Source of the DNA: Streptomyces avidinii
GTDB lineage: Bacteria; Actinomycetota; Actinomycetes; Streptomycetales; Streptomycetaceae
DNA: 38,629 nt
NCBI RefSeq assembly: GCF_014650695.1
Contig: NZ_BMVL01000023.1
Location: 45,393 to 84,021, forward strand
Reading direction: 5' to 3'
Shown here: positions 37,762 to 38,629 of the stretch, in pieces
How the letters are laid out: each line of letters starts with the position of its first letter
Numbering within the stretch: position 1 is the first letter of the stretch
Translations under genes and position numbers: made by a program
The notes under the pieces: model-generated
Databases searched by the model: none
The model's input: only the letters and a program-made list of their open reading frames with translations
What the model was told of the DNA's origin: nothing

Positions 37762-38385
37762 TCAGCGGGTGGCTCGCCCGTAGAGGACCAGGGCGCGGGA
37801 GAGGGCCGTGAGGGCCACCGTGCACAGCAGGGTGCGGATGATGTTGGTGGAGACCCAGGTGCTCTTGAACTTCTCGACGATGGAGAAGTCGGTGAGCTTC
37901 GCGGCGTCGCCCGCGTCGGCGAGTTCGTTGTTGAGGGGGATGTTCACGGAGAAGGTGATCATCAGGACGACGAAGTAGGCCACGGTGGCGACGGCGACCC
38001 AGACGGCGACATTGCGGCGGCCGGCCCGGAACTCGACGATCGCGGAAGCGGCGGCGACCAGCAGGGCGAGGACGAACACCATGCCGAACAGCCCGTTGCC
38101 GTCGATCGCCGCGTTGAAGTTCTGCATCGCCGTGACGTAGGTGCGCTCGTCGCCCGCCGCCAGGCCCGGCATCACCGAGACGTCGAAGGCGAAGAAGAGT
38201 CCTGCCATCAGGCCGACGAAGACCGTGGAGACCAGGAGGAGGACGGTGGCCACCTTGCCGCGCTCGGCGGCCTGCGGCGCCGGTGCCGGCCGTCCGGGCT
38301 GGGCCCAGGCGCCGGGCGGGGCCGCGTAGGGACTCGGGCCGCCGGCGGGGGGCTGCTGGGGGCTACCGGCCGGATTGGGGTTCAT
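37762..38385 (-). CDS. DUF1772 membrane protein (second) with Pro-rich N-terminal arm
   Basis: This is a 207-residue protein. ATG at 38385 has GAGGA upstream. Residues 1-42 are a disordered Pro/Gly/Gln/Ala arm (NPAGSPQQPPAGGPSPYAAP). Four membrane segments follow, starting VATVLLLVSTVFVGLMAGLF. The family loop SVMPGLAAGDERTYV and the SVNIPLNNELADAGD motif match those of the neighbouring paralogue. The N-terminal arm is absent from the paralogue and probably extends into the cytoplasm. Function is unknown. Confidence 0.85.
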   Translation of the reverse strand: MNPNPAGSPQQPPAGGPSPYAAPPGAWAQPGRPAPAPQAAERGKVATVLLLVSTVFVGLMAGLFFAFDVSVMPGLAAGDERTYVTAMQNFNAAIDGNGLFGMVFVLALLVAAASAIVEFRAGRRNVAVWVAVATVAYFVVLMITFSVNIPLNNELADAGDAAKLTDFSIVEKFKSTWVSTNIIRTLLCTVALTALSRALVLYGRATR

Positions 38386-38479
38386 GGGACATCCTCATCT
38401 GCGGTGGTGGGAGTTGTGCTCGCCCTCGGCACGGACATTTTGATCGTGGCATTCCCCGGGGTGCCCGGCCATGGGGTTT

Positions 38480-38514
38480 CCACCGGCTCTCGAGCGCAGC
38501 TCGAGAGCCGGTGG
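38480..38514 (-). terminator. 15-bp perfect hairpin after ahcY
   Basis: CCACCGGCTCTCGAG (38480-38494) and CTCGAGAGCCGGTGG (38500-38514) pair perfectly around CGCAG. It lies 15 bases beyond the ahcY stop on the minus strand. Confidence 0.8.
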
Positions 38515-38528
38515 CGTGATTCGTTCGG

Positions 38529-38629
38529 TCAGTAGCGGTAGTGGTCCGGCTTGTACGGGCCCTCGACCTGGACGCCGATGTAGGCGGCCTGCTCCGGGCG
38601 GAGCGTGGTCAGGCGGACGCCGAGCGCGT
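38529..38629 (-). CDS. ahcY: S-adenosylhomocysteine hydrolase, C-terminal end only
   Basis: The last 33 codons are in the window and the rest lies beyond the right edge. They read LGVRLTTLRPEQAAYIGVQV then EGPYKPDHYRY and TGA. The KPDHYRY ending is diagnostic for adenosylhomocysteinase: the C-terminal Lys and Tyr reach into the NAD site of the neighbouring subunit. The enzyme splits S-adenosylhomocysteine into adenosine and homocysteine in the methyl cycle. It is followed by a strong terminator. Confidence 0.93.
   Translation of the reverse strand, partial: ALGVRLTTLRPEQAAYIGVQVEGPYKPDHYRY

Overview
The window is very GC-rich actinobacterial DNA, almost certainly from a Streptomyces. Several things point there: the codon bias, GTG and TTG starts, many secreted proteins, SpoIIE-type phosphatase, WYL and STAND regulators, long GC hairpin terminators, and genes I recognise from that genus. 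No assembly gap or phage module is visible. All calls come from reading the sequence; no database was searched.

Layout. 1-4127: a partial PRC-barrel protein, a 53-residue hydrophobic peptide, a membrane-anchored PP2C/SpoIIE phosphatase, and a large secreted PKD protein with three repeated beta modules. 4232-14561 (minus strand, transcribed right to left) is the centrepiece: a compact thiopeptide (lactazole-type) RiPP cluster. It has two tandem precursor peptides, then homologues of LazB (Glu-tRNA-dependent Ser glutamylation), LazC (pyridine synthase), LazD (RRE/ThiF-like partner), LazE (YcaO cyclodehydratase) and LazF (fused glutamate-elimination and azoline-dehydrogenase domains). The first precursor has a core nearly identical to the lactazole core. 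The second has a rearranged core that predicts a one-residue-larger macrocycle. No transporter, regulator or resistance gene is attached.

15168-22112: a secreted sphingomyelinase-D-like phospholipase, an arginase-family protein with a His-to-Cys metal-ligand change, an epoxide hydrolase, a two-gene flavin operon (luciferase-like monooxygenase plus FMN reductase) and a secreted HKD phospholipase D. 22292-22950: a non-standard tRNA-Trp(CCA), followed by two head-to-head gene stumps (quinone oxidoreductase and MarR regulator) joined where their 5' halves and shared promoter should be, then a 29-bp tandem repeat.

23006-31171: a macrolide-type glycosyltransferase, small secreted and hypothetical proteins, a WYL regulator convergent with an SDR, a Ser-x-x triplet-repeat protein, a transglycosylase-like protein with a highly structured 5' leader, and a DHA2-type MFS exporter. 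31562-36934: a P450, a SnoaL-like protein, a STAND ATPase/regulator and a carotenoid oxygenase, all on the plus strand with phased repeats before the oxygenase. The right end holds two convergent DUF1772 membrane proteins and the 3' end of ahcY (S-adenosylhomocysteine hydrolase).

The RiPP operon is the strongest candidate for new chemistry. The carotenoid-oxygenase/P450 group, the structured leader and the triplet-repeat protein are secondary leads.
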